A stretch of 63,517 nucleotides of DNA from Candidatus Mediterraneibacter merdavium (GTDB lineage Bacteria; Bacillota; Clostridia; Lachnospirales; Lachnospiraceae): contig DWYT01000010.1 of the NCBI GenBank assembly GCA_019118545.1, forward strand, positions 1 through 63,517, given 5' to 3'. Shown piece by piece: positions 61,782 to 63,517 of the stretch (positions within the stretch are counted from its first letter, which is position 1; every line of letters begins with the position of its first letter). The position numbers were made by a program, and so were the translations under genes. The notes beneath the pieces were generated by a model that worked only from the letters and a program-made list of their open reading frames with translations, had not been told where the DNA came from and made no database searches.

Positions 61782-61829
61782 AAAAGGATCACGGAATGTA
61801 TGAAATATGCAACCGGAGATCCTTTTTTT
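61782..61829 (+). terminator. Terminator after dapF
   Basis: AAAAGGATC (61782-61790) pairs with GATCCTTTT (61818-61826), with CGG/CCG pairing further in, followed by a T run. Confidence 0.8.
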
Positions 61830-61898
61830 GTGTAATACTTTATAAAAGATATCTTAAAGAGGACTCTGCGGCAGGAAGCGTGAGAAAGGGGGGATCAG

Positions 61899-62465
61899 AT
61901 GCGGACTGTGGATCAGGGAGAAGCACAGGGAATAGCGGAACGGCTGAAAGGCAAGGATGAAAAAGCGCTGGAAGAACTGATGGACGCTTATGAGACGGAG
62001 GTTTTCCGCATCGTACAGAAGATCGTAAAAAATATCCTTCCAAAAGAGGACATACAGGAGATCGTAAATGACGCGTTTTTTCAGGTGTGGAAACATGCGG
62101 ATACACTTGATGAGAAGAAGGGAAGCGTACGGACTTATCTTGCGGCGACGGCAAGGAATCTGGCGAAGAACAGGCTGAGGAACCATCAGGGAGGCGTCTT
62201 TTTGGTGCAGGACTACGACGTGGTGGAAGTGGCGGATGTATTCGATACGATCGAGCAGGAAGAGCGGAAGCGGATCGTCAGGGAAGCTCTGGAACAGTTG
62301 TCCGGCGAAGAGAAAGAAATCTTCATCCGTTACTATTATCTCTATGAGACGACGGTGGAGATCGCGGCGCGTCTTGGACTCAATGGGAATACGGTGAAGT
62401 CAAAGCTGAAAAGAGGAAGAAAAAAACTGCAGGCATTTTTGAAAGAAAGGAGAATAGAGGCATGA
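61899..62465 (+). CDS. ECF-type RNA polymerase sigma factor
   Basis: A 188-residue sigma-70 family factor with only regions 2 and 4, as in ECF sigma factors. Region 2 is seen in NDAFFQVWKHADTLDEKKGS and YLAATARNLAKNRLRNH, region 4 in SGEEKEIFIRYYYLYETTVE and EIAARLGLNGNTVKSKLKRG. AAAGGGGGG precedes the ATG. Its stop overlaps the next start as ATGA, so it is coupled to a membrane protein that is probably its anti-sigma factor. Confidence 0.93.
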   Translation: MRTVDQGEAQGIAERLKGKDEKALEELMDAYETEVFRIVQKIVKNILPKEDIQEIVNDAFFQVWKHADTLDEKKGSVRTYLAATARNLAKNRLRNHQGGVFLVQDYDVVEVADVFDTIEQEERKRIVREALEQLSGEEKEIFIRYYYLYETTVEIAARLGLNGNTVKSKLKRGRKKLQAFLKERRIEA

Positions 62466-63481
62466 AAAAGAGAATCACAGACTTAATGGATGATCTCCCT
62501 GCCGAAGAGCTGGATAATATCTTAAAACAGTCCGGGGCAAGGAAGAGAAGGAGACTGGCGTCCGGTATGTCCAAAGCAGCGGCGGCAGTCGCGATCATAG
62601 CGGTGCTGGGCGGCGGAGTTACCTATGCGGCATATTCTGAATCGGGATTCCTGAAAAATCGGCTGGGATTCGAAGAAAAGGATGAGGAAAAGGCCGCCAC
62701 TGTCGTGAAAGAGGAGCAGATCAGCACGGAAAATGACGATTACATTCTCAGTGTGGAGGAGTTTACAGGCGACGAGACGCTCCAGATGCTCCTGATCAGA
62801 GTGGAGGGGAAGACAGACGAGAGCAAGGAATACTTACGGACCCACGAAATAGCAGCACCTGTCTTCAAGACGGCGCAGGGAAGTACCGACAACGGATATA
62901 TGGAGACTCTGAGAGGACGCGAAGGGGTGATCGCAGGTCTGGAGGAGGGAGTCCGCTATTACCTCTTCACTCTGGAAGAGGCGATGGGGACCGGCACCCT
63001 TTACTTTGGAGAGGGACTTAAAAATGTGGACGTGCAGTATGATACGGCGTGGCTTGACGAGCATAGGGATGAGATTCTGGAGCTTGACATTGAAGTGGAA
63101 AATACCGTATCCAGTTCCATTACCCTGTGTCCGGGAGAGATCGAAGACGGGATTACTTTCGACCGGATTGAGATCGGGCATTTTTCCGTAAGCGGGGAAG
63201 GAACCCGCGCTGAGAGTAAGAGGATGGAAGTGGTCTATCCCATTCCTGCGATCACAGCCGTTTATGAGGATGGCACAGAAGTGATCGTCATGGAGGGAAA
63301 TATGGGATACGAAAGAGAGACAGACGCGGACGGAGCCTTGGCAAACGGATACCGGTACAATGCGTCTCCTTATGAAGGAGAGGATATCGGGTTCTGGAGT
63401 GTGTTTGACGGGTATCTGGATGTTGAGAAGGTGAAAGAGATACAGATCAACGGAGAGAGTTATCCGGTGGAAGATAAATGA
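62462..63481 (+). CDS. Putative anti-sigma factor, membrane-anchored (DUF4179-like)
   Basis: A 339-residue protein with a 35-residue cytoplasmic head (MDDLPAEELDNILKQSGARK), one membrane helix near 40-60 (AAVAIIAVLGGGVTYAAYS), and a large extracytoplasmic domain of about 270 residues. The layout and the ATGA overlap with the sigma gene point to an anti-sigma factor of the type found after Bacillota ECF genes; DUF4179-like is my closest match. AAAGGAG lies upstream. The signal sensed is unknown. Confidence 0.8.
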   Translation: MKKRITDLMDDLPAEELDNILKQSGARKRRRLASGMSKAAAAVAIIAVLGGGVTYAAYSESGFLKNRLGFEEKDEEKAATVVKEEQISTENDDYILSVEEFTGDETLQMLLIRVEGKTDESKEYLRTHEIAAPVFKTAQGSTDNGYMETLRGREGVIAGLEEGVRYYLFTLEEAMGTGTLYFGEGLKNVDVQYDTAWLDEHRDEILELDIEVENTVSSSITLCPGEIEDGITFDRIEIGHFSVSGEGTRAESKRMEVVYPIPAITAVYEDGTEVIVMEGNMGYERETDADGALANGYRYNASPYEGEDIGFWSVFDGYLDVEKVKEIQINGESYPVEDK

Positions 63482-63496
63482 AATGAATTGTCTGAG

Positions 63497-63517
63497 GCCC
63501 GGGACAGGTGACCGGGC
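63497..63517 (+). terminator. Hairpin at the window edge, probable terminator
   Basis: GCCCGG (63497-63502) and CCGGGC (63512-63517) form a GC stem 15 bases past the anti-sigma stop. The window ends before any T run could be seen. Confidence 0.45.

Overview
The window looks like chromosome of a mid-GC, spore-forming, anaerobic Bacillota, most likely a Lachnospiraceae (Clostridium cluster XIVa) gut bacterium. The reasons are strong AGGAGG ribosome sites, a sporulation-type YlmC/YmxH protein, NrdR, a PPi-type phosphofructokinase, rubrerythrin, a CspB-like subtilisin, YesM/YesN two-component control of sugar ABC transporters, and glnA followed by an ANTAR regulator. The species assignment is inference. 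No rRNA, phage, plasmid or CRISPR is seen.

Layout. 0.1-9.8 kb: Uma2-like protein; DedA, GT4 glycosyltransferase and DUF374 acyltransferase (membrane lipid cluster); an OmpR/histidine kinase pair; DegV; TetR running into tRNA-Val(CAC); MATE exporter; tRNA-Leu(CAG). 10.0-10.75 kb: copy 1 of a 739-bp non-coding element with terminal inverted repeats. 10.9-15.6 kb: a membrane-anchored XRE protein with an Asp-box partner, then PadR with an integral-membrane SEDS-like protein. 15.7-22 kb: rubrerythrin, GT2, PPi-PFK, D-2-hydroxyacid dehydrogenase, subtilisin. 22-29.7 kb: an AT-richer AlbA_2 regulator, a heterodimeric ABC exporter, a tandem Nudix protein, a nucleotidyltransferase and a PAQR/hemolysin III protein. 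29.9-38.8 kb: YesM/YesN, a three-gene sugar ABC importer and a DUF2264 protein. 38.8-43.6 kb: divergent carbamate kinase, DUF975-CmpB membrane protein, small XRE/membrane pair, AbrB-PIN toxin-antitoxin, DUF3783. 43.66-44.40 kb: copy 2 of the 739-bp element. 44.5-50.1 kb: housekeeping genes (ylmC, nrdR, truA, exoA), two COG0523 metal GTPases and a fructokinase. 50.2-58.6 kb: an AraC-controlled ABC importer with GH36 alpha-galactosidase and an amylosucrase-like GH13. 58.7-63.5 kb: glnA, ANTAR regulator, dapF, and a sigma/anti-sigma pair.

How the genes fit together. The 49-58.6 kb block reads as a pathway for raffinose-type sugars: import, galactose removal by GH36, sucrose cleavage by the GH13_4 enzyme, fructose phosphorylation by the PfkB kinase; the PPi-PFK at 17.6 kb would take the fructose 6-phosphate on. 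The 30-38.7 kb block is a second oligosaccharide locus whose substrate I cannot name.

The most unusual signal is the pair of 739-bp elements. Both are bounded by the same 12-bp inverted repeat and fold into two long hairpins. The hairpins carry a shared loop motif whose small internal stem, and in one hairpin the main stem, changes sequence while keeping pairing. This suggests a selected, mobile, structured DNA or RNA element with no protein of its own.
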